Positions 26,185-37,278 of a DNA stretch of 55,804 nucleotides are shown in pieces. A program made the translations under genes and the position numbers. Each line of letters begins with the position of its first letter. Position 1 is the stretch's first letter. Source of the stretch: Anaerolineales bacterium (GTDB taxonomy: Bacteria > Chloroflexota > Anaerolineae > Anaerolineales > Villigracilaceae); contig JAEURJ010000011.1 in NCBI GenBank assembly GCA_016789305.1, positions 1-55,804 on the forward strand, in the 5' to 3' direction. Below the pieces are notes generated by a model. The model worked only from the letters and a program-made list of their open reading frames with translations, was not told the origin of the DNA and searched no databases.

Positions 26185-27012
26185 CTAACTAAATGCGACA
26201 TCCAGTATCATCATGATTGCAAAACCCAGCATCGCCGTGAAGGTGGCAAAATCGGTGTTGCCGCCGCGCTGTGCTTCCGGAATTACCTCCTCTATCACAA
26301 CGAAAACCATAGCGCCCGCGGCAAATGCCAGGGCGTAAGGCAGGATCGCTCTGGCAGCCAATACGGTCGCGGCACCGATTACGCCGGCAATCGGCTCGAC
26401 TAATCCCGAGAGTTGCCCGTACCAGAAACTTCTCAAGCGGGACATGCCAATCCGACGTAACGGCATCGCCACAGCCACACCCTCTGGAAAGTTCTGGAGC
26501 CCGATGCCGAGGGCTAGCGCCATTGCCCCGCTCAAAGTTGCAGAGGGCAAACCAGCACCAACAGCGCCAATGGCAACACCTACAGCGAGACCTTCAGGGA
26601 TGTTGTGCAGAGTGATTGCCAAGATGAGTAGAGTTGTCCGTCGCCAAGTTGTTTTGATCCCCTCGGCTTCCTCCAGAGGAAATCCCACATGGAGATGAGG
26701 CAACAACTTATCCGCGCCTCGCAGGAAAAGCCCTCCCAAAAGGAAACCCGTCGCCGCCGGGAACCAGGAGGGAAGTTGGCCGCCTTGTGACATCTGTATT
26801 GCCGGTGCCAGCAACGACCAATAGCTGGCGGCGATCATGACTCCAGCGGCGAAGCCGAGCATGCCATCCAGCGCCCGTCTACTCGGCTCTTTGCGCGTGA
26901 AGACCACTGTTGCGCCCAACGCTGTCACGCCCAACGCTGTCACGCCCCAAGTAAAGCTTGTTGCGAGCAAAACCTGGATTATGGGATGTAAACTTTGCAT
27001 GAGGGCTATCAC
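26185..27012 (-). CDS. ZIP-family divalent metal transporter
   Basis: Eight hydrophobic helices with the ZIP signatures [10 protein letters not shown] in helix IV and [11 protein letters not shown] in helix V, plus EE in a later helix, identify a Zn/Fe-type permease in the inner membrane (ZupT/GufA branch). ZIP proteins normally import metal. Helix I carries a 15-bp tandem duplication ([11 protein letters not shown]). Neighbours are a peptidase gene and a hydrolase fragment, so it seems to be a single transcription unit. An alternative start at the next Met (MQSL) is possible. Confidence 0.88.
   Translation of the reverse strand: MIALMQSLHPIIQVLLATSFTWGVTALGVTALGATVVFTRKEPSRRALDGMLGFAAGVMIAASYWSLLAPAIQMSQGGQLPSWFPAATGFLLGGLFLRGADKLLPHLHVGFPLEEAEGIKTTWRRTTLLILAITLHNIPEGLAVGVAIGAVGAGLPSATLSGAMALALGIGLQNFPEGVAVAMPLRRIGMSRLRSFWYGQLSGLVEPIAGVIGAATVLAARAILPYALAFAAGAMVFVVIEEVIPEAQRGGNTDFATFTAMLGFAIMMILDVAFS
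26913..26942 (+). repeat. 15-bp in-frame tandem duplication in the ZIP gene
   Basis: The unit CGCCCAACGCTGTCA occurs twice in a row and adds five residues (GVTAL on the minus strand) to the first helix of the transporter. Confidence 0.85.
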
Positions 27013-27072
27013 AGCAACCTCGACTTTAGGGGCAACGAAATCAACCAGTTCAAACCATGCCAGTTCAAACTA

Positions 27073-27602
27073 TCAACCCGGTGTAACTGTGGCTTTCCAG
27101 ACCTGCACAACATTAATAGGATTAACATAAGACTCTCGGCTGTTGATTCCCATTGGGGAGGCAATTGCATCCTGGCAGACCTGAGGAGCCCTTAACCAAG
27201 GATGATGATCCACACCTGACAGAATTAACGCCTGCCAGTTCTGCCGCCCATTTGCCAATGCCATCGCGCCGGCAAGCGGAGCGGTATCATCCTGATCGCC
27301 GTGGATACACAGGACAGGCAGATCGCCCAGCGCGTCAGCATCTTTCTTTGCATTGTAATTGCAAATGACCTCCCAAAACGACGAGGTGAATGAACGCCAC
27401 GAATGTTTGACAATGTCTGCCGCGACTTCACGCGGCAGGTCTCGGCGAAAATATGGAATGAGCCGTCCAAAGATACGGCGGGTGATGATACAGATGATGG
27501 CGGCCAATACCATATTCGAGAAGAACCATCCAAGCGGAACGGGCTGACTGCTGAAGAAGCGGCGTGCTTCTTTCGCATTGCCAAAGAACGGAGTGCATGA
27601 TA
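27073..27602 (-). pseudogene. Alpha/beta-hydrolase C-terminal fragment
   Basis: About 170 residues resemble the cap and C-terminal core of an alpha/beta hydrolase (LPVLCIHGDQDDTAPLAGA with the acid residue, then GVDHHPW with the catalytic-type His). The nucleophile elbow and N-terminal half are absent. At its 5' edge the DNA switches, near 27603, to a copy of the promoter and signal-peptide region of the PCYCGC gene, in a different phase. It is therefore a recombination scar, not a functional gene. Confidence 0.65.
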
Positions 27603-27784
27603 CCAGGCGGAAACTGTGGCGGTTTTCAGCGCGGCGAGAACGATAAGGAATAGAAATTTTCGGGTCTTGGAAAACATATTTGGCGCTCCATGATCGGATG
27701 ACCCAATAGTAGTCTGACAATTCGATTGTCTACAGCACAGTATGGCGGGAAGGGATATGCGCCAAATGGCTTATGATGAATGTT
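27603..27784. repeat. Degenerate duplicate of the PCYCGC gene promoter and signal-peptide region
   Basis: This segment aligns with 17805..17985 along its whole length, including the MFSKTRKFLFLIVL start, the TAGTCTGACAATTCGATTG stretch and the ATGGCTTATGATGAATG end. The copy of the signal peptide runs out of frame into the hydrolase fragment. It shows that the operator-bearing promoter has been duplicated and moved about 9.8 kb. Confidence 0.85.
27757..27774. promoter_or_regulatory. 18-bp palindromic operator, duplicated and decayed copy
   Basis: Right arm TGGCTTAT is intact, the left arm is altered (ATGCGCCA). It corresponds to site 1 of the CuA operon and now precedes only a pseudogene. 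Confidence 0.45.
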
Positions 27785-27867
27785 ATCTAAAGAAAAGAGA
27801 TATGATTGAGAATGGTCAGAAGTGACCTCCCCGTTGATAGTGGGTGTCTACTTTTCCAAACATCCCC

Positions 27868-27898
27868 TTGACATTCCAGTTACTGGAAGGTGTATATT
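27868..27898 (+). promoter_or_regulatory. MerR-type promoter with 19-bp spacer and internal dyad
   Basis: TTGACA (27868-27873) and TATATT (27893-27898) are 19 bases apart, the overlong spacer characteristic of MerR-family activation. The spacer holds TTCCAGT-TACTGGAA, an inverted repeat of CueR/MerR type. The first downstream gene is a MerR regulator 17 bases later. Confidence 0.85.
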
Positions 27899-27914
27899 AG
27901 GTGGGAGCAGTTCT

Positions 27915-28325
27915 ATGAAAATACAAGAATTTTCTCAACAAACTGGCTTATCTGCCAAAACAATCCGTTACTACGAGACGATTGGTATATTGCGCCCTCC
28001 GCAACGTATGTCGAATGGTTATCGCGAATATAACGAACAGGATTTGGAGCGCGCACACTTTGTAGCGGGAGCGCGTTCTCTGGAACTTTCATTGGATGAA
28101 ATTTCAGAGTTGCTTGCTATGCAAAATCAAAGAGAGGCGCCTTGCCGTACTATGCTGAACCAGATCAAACACAAGGCAGACCAAATTAGCGAACGAATTC
28201 TGCTTTTACAAAAAATGGAAAAAGACTTACGGAAACTTTATAAACTGGGATTGACATTCCCCACCGATGATGTGGATGGGAAGAATTGCATTTGTCATCT
28301 TGTAAAAGAGAGAAAAAACAACTGA
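27915..28325 (+). CDS. merR: MerR-family metal-responsive activator
   Basis: The N-terminal winged helix-turn-helix (KIQEFSQQTGLSAKTIRYYE) and long dimerisation helix are standard MerR family. Metal-ligand candidates are Cys77 at the start of the long helix and Cys125 and Cys127 (NCICHL) near the C terminus, which is compatible with a three-Cys Hg(II) site, though the spacing of the last two (CxC) differs from classical MerR. I use ATG 27915 after GGGAG. It lies behind its own 19-bp-spacer promoter and 18 bases before merA, so autogenous control of both genes by mercury is the likely arrangement. Confidence 0.85.
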   Translation: MKIQEFSQQTGLSAKTIRYYETIGILRPPQRMSNGYREYNEQDLERAHFVAGARSLELSLDEISELLAMQNQREAPCRTMLNQIKHKADQISERILLLQKMEKDLRKLYKLGLTFPTDDVDGKNCICHLVKERKNN

Positions 28326-28343
28326 AACCAAAAGGAGAATTTT

Positions 28344-29777
<1,434 letters not shown>

Positions 29778-29886
29778 AGGAGAAAACATGACTAGTTGTT
29801 GTTCAAAAGAGAAAACTTCCGAAGGGTGACTTCGAAAGTTTTTGAGCGATGATAAAGCCTATTTGCGTTGGAACTTAAGTCGCGGT

Positions 29887-31470
29887 CTATGCCTGGGCTT
29901 CGTAATTTCTCATCATGCCGCCGTCTTCGTGTTCTAGGTTGTGACAGTGATAGAGGAACATGCCTGCAAAATCTTCGAACTTCACCAGCACGCGCACAGT
30001 CTCGCCTGGCAGGACAAGGACAGTATCCTTCCAGCCATCATTCACAAATCCATCGCTCAGTGATTCGTATCCATTGGATTGGCGGGTGTCGAGATTGCGC
30101 TCGATCACCTGGAATTGCACGCCATGAATGTGCATGGGGTGTGGCTGTGACATCATGCCGCCCATTCCCATACCGCCGCCCATCATCCCCATCCCGCCGC
30201 CAAGATTTACGAATTCCCAGGTTTCCAAATCGCCGAGGCGCACGCGTTCATCGGGCGCAACTTCTTCCATCACGAATGTCCGTCCGTTGATGAAGCCCGC
30301 CATTCCCTGCATGGCGACTTCGATGCGGCGGGTGCGGAGGGAATCTTCGGGGAGGTAAAAGTTGGGGTTGGAGAGCAGGCTCGGATGTGGAAAGAGGCGG
30401 GTCACATCGCCCTCGAAGCGGATCGCCAGAATATTGAATGGAGTCCCCTGAGGGTAGCCGCTTCCCATCATCCCCATGCCGCCTCCCGCGGAAAATTGCT
30501 GGCTGACCAGGTGAAGTTCCCGCCCTGTGTGGTTGCTGAAATCCGCCCAGAGTTCCACGCGTTCGCCAGGCGCAAGGGTGATGGCATTGCGTTCGACAGG
30601 CTTTTCGAGCAAGCCGCCGTCGGTGGCAATGACCGTGAAGGGTGCGTTGTCGTTCCAGGCAAGTTTATAGATGCGCGCGTTGGAGCCATTGAGCAGGCGC
30701 AGACGATATTGCGCGGGTTTGAAGGTCAGGCTGGCGTTGCGCTGACCGTTGACCAGGATGGTGTCACCGAGAACGCCATTCATCGAGTCGCCCGCATAAA
30801 CGAGTTGACGATTGGCGTCGAAGATGCGATCCTGAATGACGAGCGGCAGGTCAAATTCTCCCGTTGGCAATTGCGCGGCGGCTTCCTCATCGTCGTGGAC
30901 AATGAACAAGCCCGCCATGCCCGCGTACGCCTGCGCGCCCGTCCGCTGATGCGGATGCGGGTGAAACCAATAGGTTCCCGCGCGGTTCAACACGCGGAAG
31001 GAATAGTCGTAGGTTGCGCCTGACGCGACGGCATAGCGTGGATGCCCGTCCATTTCGGCTGGCACATGCAAGCCGTGCCAGTGGATGATGGTTTCTTCGG
31101 TTAATTCATTGACAAGACGGGCGCGGAAATTTTGTCCGCGCTGGAGATGGAGAAGAGGTCCGAGATAGGAGTTGGGCAGGGTTTGAACGGAGGCAGGGTC
31201 GCCCTGTTTGATCTCAGCCTGATAATGCCAAACATTGGTGGGTTTGTCTGGGAAAAGGTTGACTTGTCCCGCCGCGGCGTGCATGACGATTTCCAAATCA
31301 GCGGAGGCGGGCAATGTGGGAGCAAAAGTTGACACAGGCGCAACGCCTGTGCTGGCAGGAGTTTGCAAATAAGGCGCGCAGGCGGAAATGATTCCACCAA
31401 AAGCAATGGAGCCTGCTCCGAGACCTGCCAGTTTCAGGAAATCGCGGCGGGTGAGTGTTTTATGTTTCAT
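29887..31470 (-). CDS. Tat-exported multicopper oxidase with Met-rich loop
   Basis: A twin-Arg signal (TRRDFLKLAG) with a Cys after it (ISAC) exports the protein. Three cupredoxin domains carry all four copper motifs: HWHGLHV, WFHPHPHQ, HPMHIHG, and HCHNLEHEDGGMM at the end, so T1 and trinuclear sites are complete. A GMGMMGGGMGMGGMM loop (about 435-455) precedes the third motif and probably funnels Cu(I), as in CueO. The enzyme likely oxidises toxic Cu(I) in the envelope. It is the last gene of the CopA operon. Confidence 0.93.
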   Translation of the reverse strand: MKHKTLTRRDFLKLAGLGAGSIAFGGIISACAPYLQTPASTGVAPVSTFAPTLPASADLEIVMHAAAGQVNLFPDKPTNVWHYQAEIKQGDPASVQTLPNSYLGPLLHLQRGQNFRARLVNELTEETIIHWHGLHVPAEMDGHPRYAVASGATYDYSFRVLNRAGTYWFHPHPHQRTGAQAYAGMAGLFIVHDDEEAAAQLPTGEFDLPLVIQDRIFDANRQLVYAGDSMNGVLGDTILVNGQRNASLTFKPAQYRLRLLNGSNARIYKLAWNDNAPFTVIATDGGLLEKPVERNAITLAPGERVELWADFSNHTGRELHLVSQQFSAGGGMGMMGSGYPQGTPFNILAIRFEGDVTRLFPHPSLLSNPNFYLPEDSLRTRRIEVAMQGMAGFINGRTFVMEEVAPDERVRLGDLETWEFVNLGGGMGMMGGGMGMGGMMSQPHPMHIHGVQFQVIERNLDTRQSNGYESLSDGFVNDGWKDTVLVLPGETVRVLVKFEDFAGMFLYHCHNLEHEDGGMMRNYEAQA

Positions 31471-31551
31471 GTATAAATCCTTTTAGACGAAATCGTAGCC
31501 CCGTTCAATGAATTCCATCTCAAGGATGGATAAAGGTTCGGTAAAGATTCC

Positions 31552-31755
31552 TCAGACAGGATGTTCGACCTCCCCCGCCATGAAGGGATCGGGATCTTGA
31601 AGGAACACTTCGAGACATGCCTGCGCGCAGAAATAAATCCGCTCGCCTTTGTATTCGGCGCTCGGATATTTGGAAGGGTCTTTGACATTCCCGCCGCAGG
31701 CGGTTTTGAATTCAGGCTCAACGGGGAGAATGGTTTGATCGTTTTCCAGGTTCAT
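31552..31755 (-). CDS. YHS-domain small protein
   Basis: The 67 residues hold a TRASH/YHS core with CGG near the start and YFCAQACLEVF, three Cys in metal-binding positions. The lead motif is TACGGNV rather than DPVCGM, so it is a divergent member. The start ATG overlaps the stop of the preceding gene (ATGA) and the multicopper oxidase follows, which suggests a cytoplasmic copper-holding or chaperone role within the operon. Confidence 0.8.
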   Translation of the reverse strand: MNLENDQTILPVEPEFKTACGGNVKDPSKYPSAEYKGERIYFCAQACLEVFLQDPDPFMAGEVEHPV

Positions 31756-31958
31756 TTGTCCTTTGGGTTGTGATGCGCCGTTTCGTCTCGAATCCAAAAT
31801 GCTGCGACCATGACCGCCACGCCTGCCATCCCAGCCAGAACGATCGCGCTGGAGGCAGAGCCGAAGAATCCCTTCAATATAACGGCAAACAGGATAACAC
31901 CGATGACGAACGCCGCAATGTAGGAAAGGGTTGGCATGTGAATTCTTTGGTGTTTCAT
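31752..31958 (-). CDS. Small two-helix membrane protein
   Basis: Two hydrophobic helices (about 10-30 and 35-54) and a charged His-containing tail make up 68 residues. The gene lies 1 base after the cupredoxin gene's end and overlaps the YHS gene, so it belongs to the copper operon. No family recognised. Confidence 0.65.
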   Translation of the reverse strand: MKHQRIHMPTLSYIAAFVIGVILFAVILKGFFGSASSAIVLAGMAGVAVMVAAFWIRDETAHHNPKDK

Positions 31959-31959
31959 T

Positions 31960-32343
31960 TTATCCTTCTTCCACGATCAACTTGCCGCGTAACATACCCA
32001 TCTGGCATTGAAAGCCGAACTCGCCTGCCTGTTCGGGGGTGAATTCCAAAGTCACTTGTTCGCCTTCGGGCAATAATGCGTTTTGATTGAAGTCGGGAAA
32101 CAGGACTTTTTCGGAACACGCCGAACTTTCCTGCCGTGTGAAGGTCAAGCGCACGGGGCGCCCTTTCTGCACAACGATCACATCGGGTGTGTAGCCGCCT
32201 TTCACAGTGATTGCCACTTCCTGCGCGCCCGATGCGGATACGGCAACGCGTGTCTTCGCCTTGGGCGCGAACCAGAAATACCAGGCGATAAGAATTGTTA
32301 GCACGATTCCCGAAAGAATCGCAAAGATTTGTAGATTGGACAT
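31960..32343 (-). CDS. Membrane-anchored cupredoxin-like protein
   Basis: After one N-terminal helix (about 5-24) comes a beta-sandwich domain of the cupredoxin_1 (EfeO-like) type. Likely ligands are Cys in SSACSE and the FQCQMGM cluster near the C terminus (Cys plus Met), fitting a Cu site in the envelope. I start at ATG 32343 (MSNLQIF), directly after the stop of the interrupted methyltransferase gene. It sits between that gene and the small membrane/YHS pair in the CopA operon. Confidence 0.8.
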   Translation of the reverse strand: MSNLQIFAILSGIVLTILIAWYFWFAPKAKTRVAVSASGAQEVAITVKGGYTPDVIVVQKGRPVRLTFTRQESSACSEKVLFPDFNQNALLPEGEQVTLEFTPEQAGEFGFQCQMGMLRGKLIVEEG

Positions 32344-32344
32344 G

Positions 32345-32995
32345 TTATGCTCCTTTGACAGCCCGCCATAGGGATAGCGGACCAAATATGGTGACGAAGT
32401 TCTGCGCTTCCTTGACTTCGCGGAAACCTGCTTCTGTTACGAAGAGCGGAATCTGCCCGTCGAAATTGTCGGCGGTCTCTTCGAGACGGCGCATGTACTT
32501 CGTCATGAAACGGGTGAGTGATGAGTGCGGCGCGCCAAAATCCAGAACATGCTATTCGCCATGCGGTTTGATCACACGGAAAATCTCCTTGAACGCGCAG
32601 CGCTTGTCATCAGTGACGAGGTGGTGAATGACAAGGCCGGTAACGAGTCTATCAAAAGCAGAATCAGGATAAGGGAGGGATGATGCGAGTCCTTCATCCC
32701 ATTGAATGTCCATGCCTTCAGATTTTTTGCGGGCGATGTCCAACACTTCGGAGTCACCGTCCACGCCAGTAATGTTGGCGTCTGGATGGGCTTGCTTGAG
32801 CATGACGGTCAGCGTACCTGTGCCGCAACCGAGGTCAAGAACCTTCATGCCTGGTTGGATATTTGCCCACTGAACCAATTTGCGTTTGAAGGGTTCCTCA
32901 CTCATGACCCATTTGAGCAAAGGATCATACAACGGCGTGAGCCAGCGAAAACTTAATGCGGGGATGTAACGCTTTTCATTGGAGGATTGACTCAT
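32345..32995 (-). pseudogene. SAM-dependent methyltransferase interrupted by an in-frame amber codon
   Basis: The first 147 codons encode a class I methyltransferase with motif I VLDLGCGTGTLTV and acidic motif GVDGDSEVLD. TAG at 32552-32554 follows VIKPHGE, and the same phase then continues for 69 codons (HVLDFGAPHSSLTRFM ... SLWRAVKGA) to TAA at 32345. The continuation is the expected C-terminal part (lid and final strand), so a single nonsense substitution or a sequence error is the simplest reading. The start overlaps the lgt-like gene by 20 bases. Substrate unknown; such genes near metal operons may modify arsenic or lipids, but no proof is visible. Confidence 0.75.
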
Positions 32996-33722
32996 GTTGA
33001 CATGTCCTTTCCCATTGTCTCAATAAGACAATGCAACCTATGAGAACGACCAGACCCATCACCTGCGCGGCGCGATAGCCATCCAGCCAAAGAACGCTGT
33101 CGCCGCGAAAGGCTTCGAGAAACACTCTCGCAATCGCAGTGAAGGCAATGAACTGAACGAACTTCACGCCAGGCGCATGGGCGGGAATTATTTTTGGAAG
33201 AACAATGGTGAATACGACCAGTGCGAGAAAGATTTCATACAGTTGGGATGGGTGGCGATAGTCAGACCACAAATACATCATCCAGGGAACGCGCGACGGC
33301 GCGCCGTAGGCGTTTCCGCTCAATAGATGCGATACGCCGATTGCGATCAGCAAGAATGCCAGTCCAGGCGTGAGCGCGTCCAGTGTTGGGCGAAGCGGAA
33401 GTTTCTGGCGGTATGCGTACAGCGCGGCAGCGGCAATGCCGATCACGAAACCTCCGACAGGCGAGAGCGTGCTTGTGCTCAACGAAAACAAACCAAGCGG
33501 ATTCGCCAGATAGACCGAGGCATACTGCGCCGCGTACGCGAGTCTTGCGCCGAGAATCCCGCCGACCAAACCATAAGAAATCAGGCTGTTGATTTTTTCC
33601 TTATTCAGACCGAGACGGGCAGCTTCGCGTTCGATGAATGTTGAGCCAATCCAAAAACCGAGCAACAGGGCAAGCAGGGGCATTTGGAGCAGGAACGGTC
33701 CCAAACGAAGATATGGAAACAT
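32976..33722 (-). CDS. Prolipoprotein diacylglyceryl transferase-like membrane protein
   Basis: About seven helices with Lgt-like motifs: GARLAY, a GG-rich loop SPVGGFVIGIAA, SGNAYGAP near the active His position, and RHPSQLYE, the conserved Arg/Tyr segment. Lgt attaches diacylglycerol to lipobox Cys. Several lipoproteins are encoded in the window, yet a second copy inside a copper operon is curious and may be specialised. It abuts TlpA at one base and overlaps the methyltransferase gene. Confidence 0.75.
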   Translation of the reverse strand: MFPYLRLGPFLLQMPLLALLLGFWIGSTFIEREAARLGLNKEKINSLISYGLVGGILGARLAYAAQYASVYLANPLGLFSLSTSTLSPVGGFVIGIAAAALYAYRQKLPLRPTLDALTPGLAFLLIAIGVSHLLSGNAYGAPSRVPWMMYLWSDYRHPSQLYEIFLALVVFTIVLPKIIPAHAPGVKFVQFIAFTAIARVFLEAFRGDSVLWLDGYRAAQVMGLVVLIGCIVLLRQWERTCQHESILQ

Positions 33723-34273
33723 TACTCGCCCTCCCGCAACAACTCTTCGACTTTGGATTGGATCAGCGCTTCGCTCATCGGTCCGCCGACAATGACGGAG
33801 CGAATCACGCCGTTGCGGTCAATGAAATAGGAGGTTGGCAACGCGGTGACGCGGTAGAGATTGCCAACAGCGTTGTCGCGGTCGAGCGCGATGGGGAAGG
33901 TGACGCCGACCTCTTTGACAAACCCAGCCGCCGCCTGTTCCGAGTCCTGTGCGGTGAGGTTCAACCCGATCACCATAAACCCGATGTCTTTGTAACTGCG
34001 GTATGTTTTTTCAATCGCTGGCATTTCCAATCTACATGGCGGACACCATGAGGTCCAGAAGTTGACCAGCACCACCTTGCCGCGCAAATCGGAAAGTGAA
34101 ACTTTATCGCCACCCAACAGGTCGAGGGTAAAGTCGGGAGCGGCGAAACCTTCTTTTGCAACAGCGCCTGGCTGTGCCTGAGGCTGATCGGACGAGACAC
34201 GCGAAACGACAGTCCAAATCATTCCGAGGATTAAAGCCCAGGTCATCCATGCAACAAAACGAGAATTATTCAT
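33722..34273 (-). CDS. TlpA/ResA-type membrane-anchored thiol-disulfide oxidoreductase
   Basis: One N-terminal helix (about 8-24) precedes a thioredoxin fold with active site FWTSWCPPC and cis-Pro in ALPTSYF. Such proteins reduce apo-cytochrome c or copper-site thiols outside the membrane. It lies between the Trx-like small protein and the Lgt-like gene in the CopA operon. A second TlpA (42960..43529) with WCKPC is in the next cluster. Confidence 0.9.
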   Translation of the reverse strand: MNNSRFVAWMTWALILGMIWTVVSRVSSDQPQAQPGAVAKEGFAAPDFTLDLLGGDKVSLSDLRGKVVLVNFWTSWCPPCRLEMPAIEKTYRSYKDIGFMVIGLNLTAQDSEQAAAGFVKEVGVTFPIALDRDNAVGNLYRVTALPTSYFIDRNGVIRSVIVGGPMSEALIQSKVEELLREGE

Positions 34274-34321
34274 AATCGGCTTTCTTTGAGAGCGATAACA
34301 GTAAAATCTGCCAATTCGTTT

Positions 34322-34630
34322 TCATCCGACAAAACTGCGAAGCCTGGTTCTCAGCATTTCCACTGTTGGCCAGCCTTTGATACCATCAGGAGTGGAATAG
34401 ATACGGCAACTCAACGAATACGTGTCGCGTTCTTCATGCCAAAGATCCTGCTGATCAACGCGAAAGGATGGGGAACCCAAAAATTTCAAGTGGTTGGCTT
34501 CATCATCATCATTGACCTTAATCCTGTCCACTGAAGACGTGACACCTTCCTCCTTCAAAGCGGCTTCGAGATTTTTCAACCCCTCTTCCCAAGATGGACA
34601 TCCATCAAAATAAAGCAATTCAATCTTCAT
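34322..34630 (-). CDS. Small thioredoxin-fold protein (DF family (seleno)protein type, Cys form)
   Basis: The 102 residues begin LLYFDGCPSWE, a one-Cys thioredoxin-like start, and contain LGSPSFRVDQQDLW, a conserved cis-Pro segment, then SCRIY and GWPTVEML. From memory this is the group named DF family (seleno)protein in NCBI annotation, whose members often carry Sec at the active residue; here it is Cys. It precedes TlpA and follows CopA by 11 bases. Function is unproven; a cytosolic thiol or mercury/copper relay is plausible. Confidence 0.75.
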   Translation of the reverse strand: MKIELLYFDGCPSWEEGLKNLEAALKEEGVTSSVDRIKVNDDDEANHLKFLGSPSFRVDQQDLWHEERDTYSLSCRIYSTPDGIKGWPTVEMLRTRLRSFVG

Positions 34631-34641
34631 ACTAACCTCAT

Positions 34642-37278
34642 TTAACTAACGCTAAATTTCGGCTTAAACCCGCGCAGGCGGTTGGCGTTGCCTACGACTG
34701 TGACGGATGAAAATGCCATCGCCGCACCTGCAATCAACGGACTGAGCAGCAGGCCGAAGAAGGGGAACAGCAGTCCCATTGCAATAGGAAGCCCTAATAT
34801 GTTATAGAAAAATGCGCCAACCAAATTTTGATAGATATTCTTCATCGTGGCGCGGCTGACCTCAATGGCCGTGACCACGCCTTTGAGACTTCCCTTGATG
34901 AGTGTGATATCCGAGGCTTCGATGGCAACGTCTGTGCCTGTGCCAATGGCGAGACCGACATCAGCTTGTGCGAGTGCGGGCGCGTCGTTGATACCGTCGC
35001 CAACCATTGCAACCTTCTTGCCTTCCGCTTGTAGTAAATGAATATTATTTGCTTTATCTTCGGGCAGCACTTCCGCCAATACACGCGTGATGCCAACCAT
35101 GCGAGCAATCGCTTCTGCGGTGCGACGGTTATCGCCCGTGATCATTACGACCTCAATCCCCATGTTTTGCAGGACTTTAATCGCTTCGGCGGAATCTTCC
35201 TTGACCGTATCTGCCACAGCAATGATTCCTGCGGCTTTACCATCGAGGGCAATAAACATCGGGGTCTTGCCATCGTCAGCGAGGGATTTTGATTGTTCTT
35301 CGAGTGAACCAAGCGCGATCTTCTCGCGGTTCATCAACTTGAGATTGCCAATCAATATGTCTCGCCCTTCGACTTTTGCCGAAACACCGTGACCTGGAAT
35401 GGCTTCGAAGTCTTTTACTTCCGCCAATTCCAATTTACGCACCTGTGCGCCCTCAACGATTGCCTGTGCCAACGGATGTTCGCTGACTTTTTCAACTGAC
35501 GAAGCTAATCTCAACAGCTCATCATCTTTTACAATTGACTGGTCACCAAGTATTAGATCTGTCAATTCAGGCTTGCCTTTTGTGATCGTGCCAGTCTTAT
35601 CCAGCACAACGATTTGAATCCCACGCGCGGTTTGTAAAGCTTCACCCGAGCGGATCAAAATCCCATGCTCTGCGCCTTTACCAATGCCAACCATCAGGCT
35701 CATCGGCGTGGCAAGTCCCAATGCGCATGGGCAGGCAATAATCAGCACAGTCACGCTTGTGACCAGTGCATAAACGAATTGCGGCTGCGGACCAATAACA
35801 AACCATATAACGAAGGTCCATACAGCGAGGATCATTACGATGGGTACGAAATAGCCAGAAACGATATCAGCCAGTCTTGCAATTGGCGCTTTGGAGTTCT
35901 GGGCGTCCTGCACCATCTTGACGATTTGCGCGAGCGCGGTATCTTTTCCAACTTTGGTTGTGCGGAACTTAAACGCGCCTGTCTTATTGATCGTTGCGCC
36001 GATGACTTCATCGCCCATCTTTTTGGAAGCGGGCAGTGACTCACCCGTCAGCATGGACTCGTCTACTGCGGAACTGCCCTCCACGATGACGCCATCCACA
36101 GGAACTTTTTCGCCTGGGCGCACCTGAATCACATCACCGACCAACACTTCTTCAACGGGCAAATCCATTTCTTTACCATCGCGGATAACACGCGCGGTTT
36201 TGGCTTGCAAGCCAAGCAATTTCTTAATCGCTGAACTCGATTGTCCCTTGGCGCGCAATTCCAAAGCTTGTCCCAACACCACCAAAGCAATCACAACCGC
36301 AACGACATCATAAAACGGCTCCGATGTTCCTTCGGGAAAAATAGATGGAAACAGAATCGCAAAGGTCGAATACAACCATGCCGCGCCCGTGCCGAGTGTG
36401 ATCAATGTGTTCATGTTCGCAGAGCGATGTTTGAACGCCGCCCATGCGCCCGTGAAAAAGTCGCTGCCTGACCAGAACATGACAGGCAGAGTTAACAGCG
36501 CCGTCGCGCCCCACAACCAGCGCAGCGAGTCCATGCTCAAGTCGCGCAAGATAGGCACGATCTGATAATAAGCCGTGATCATCACAACCACAGAAACCGC
36601 AGCCGCGAACCAAAACTTATTCATCAATTTGCGATATTCATTGGTATGGGCTTCTTCTTGTTTGTCCATTGGCGTGTCGCTGATTGCTGGTCGAGGCTTG
36701 TAACCCCATGTTTCAATCGCCGCATTCAATTGCGAGAGTGTTGTGTTTTGTGGAAGATAATCCACTGTCGCTTCCTGCGTGGCGATGTTAACAGTCGCAT
36801 TCAAAACGCCTTGCGTGGCTTTCAGTTCATCTTCGATAAACTTGACGCACGACGCGCAGCGTAAATTTTCAATTCCGATTTTGATGTTTGTCCCGCCGAT
36901 TTGAAAGCCAATGGATTTGACGGCGCCTACGAGTTGCGCCACATCCACTTTGCCCGCGTCATATTGGACCTCAAGCCTGTTTGCTGTTGCATTGACTTTT
37001 ACTTCGCCGACGCCATTGAGCGCGCGCAGAGTCGACTCAAGGTGAGTCGAATGTTCCTTCAATGGCAAGCCGCTCACGGGTAGTTCGATGCGCGTGAGAG
37101 TCATTTGCGGATTGAAGCCAGTCGTCGCAGACGTCATCATGTAATGGTGCGGGTCCTTATCGAATTGATCCACACAGGATTGAGAGCAAAAATAAAATGT
37201 CTGCCCCATGTGTTCGCGTTTGGCAAAAGCACTTTGGGGTTCGATTTCCATTCCACAAACGGGGTCATGTACTTTCAT
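34642..37278 (-). CDS. copA: Cu(I)-exporting P1B-1 ATPase with N-terminal YHS domain
   Basis: Order of domains: YHS (1-46, DPVCGM and YFCSQSC), a degenerate HMA (about 58-122) whose CxxC is replaced by SGLP, a normal HMA (about 132-198, LRCASC), then the ATPase with CPC motif [32 protein letters not shown] and [10 protein letters not shown], and [15 protein letters not shown] in the last helix, all copper-type. It pumps Cu(I) out of the cytoplasm. It heads an eight- or nine-gene operon ending with the multicopper oxidase; an island palindrome is centred 89 bases upstream. The 878-residue length reflects the YHS addition. Confidence 0.93.
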   Translation of the reverse strand: MKVHDPVCGMEIEPQSAFAKREHMGQTFYFCSQSCVDQFDKDPHHYMMTSATTGFNPQMTLTRIELPVSGLPLKEHSTHLESTLRALNGVGEVKVNATANRLEVQYDAGKVDVAQLVGAVKSIGFQIGGTNIKIGIENLRCASCVKFIEDELKATQGVLNATVNIATQEATVDYLPQNTTLSQLNAAIETWGYKPRPAISDTPMDKQEEAHTNEYRKLMNKFWFAAAVSVVVMITAYYQIVPILRDLSMDSLRWLWGATALLTLPVMFWSGSDFFTGAWAAFKHRSANMNTLITLGTGAAWLYSTFAILFPSIFPEGTSEPFYDVVAVVIALVVLGQALELRAKGQSSSAIKKLLGLQAKTARVIRDGKEMDLPVEEVLVGDVIQVRPGEKVPVDGVIVEGSSAVDESMLTGESLPASKKMGDEVIGATINKTGAFKFRTTKVGKDTALAQIVKMVQDAQNSKAPIARLADIVSGYFVPIVMILAVWTFVIWFVIGPQPQFVYALVTSVTVLIIACPCALGLATPMSLMVGIGKGAEHGILIRSGEALQTARGIQIVVLDKTGTITKGKPELTDLILGDQSIVKDDELLRLASSVEKVSEHPLAQAIVEGAQVRKLELAEVKDFEAIPGHGVSAKVEGRDILIGNLKLMNREKIALGSLEEQSKSLADDGKTPMFIALDGKAAGIIAVADTVKEDSAEAIKVLQNMGIEVVMITGDNRRTAEAIARMVGITRVLAEVLPEDKANNIHLLQAEGKKVAMVGDGINDAPALAQADVGLAIGTGTDVAIEASDITLIKGSLKGVVTAIEVSRATMKNIYQNLVGAFFYNILGLPIAMGLLFPFFGLLLSPLIAGAAMAFSSVTVVGNANRLRGFKPKFSVS

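Noticed and set aside
29788..29829. 13-codon ORF MTSCCSKEKTSEG after merA
   Set aside because: It has a ribosome site and a Cys pair but is too short to identify; it may be the start of a lost mer gene.
30385..31023. Long plus-strand ORF opposite the multicopper oxidase
   Set aside because: It is antisense to a complete multicopper oxidase and has no recognisable domain or start signal.
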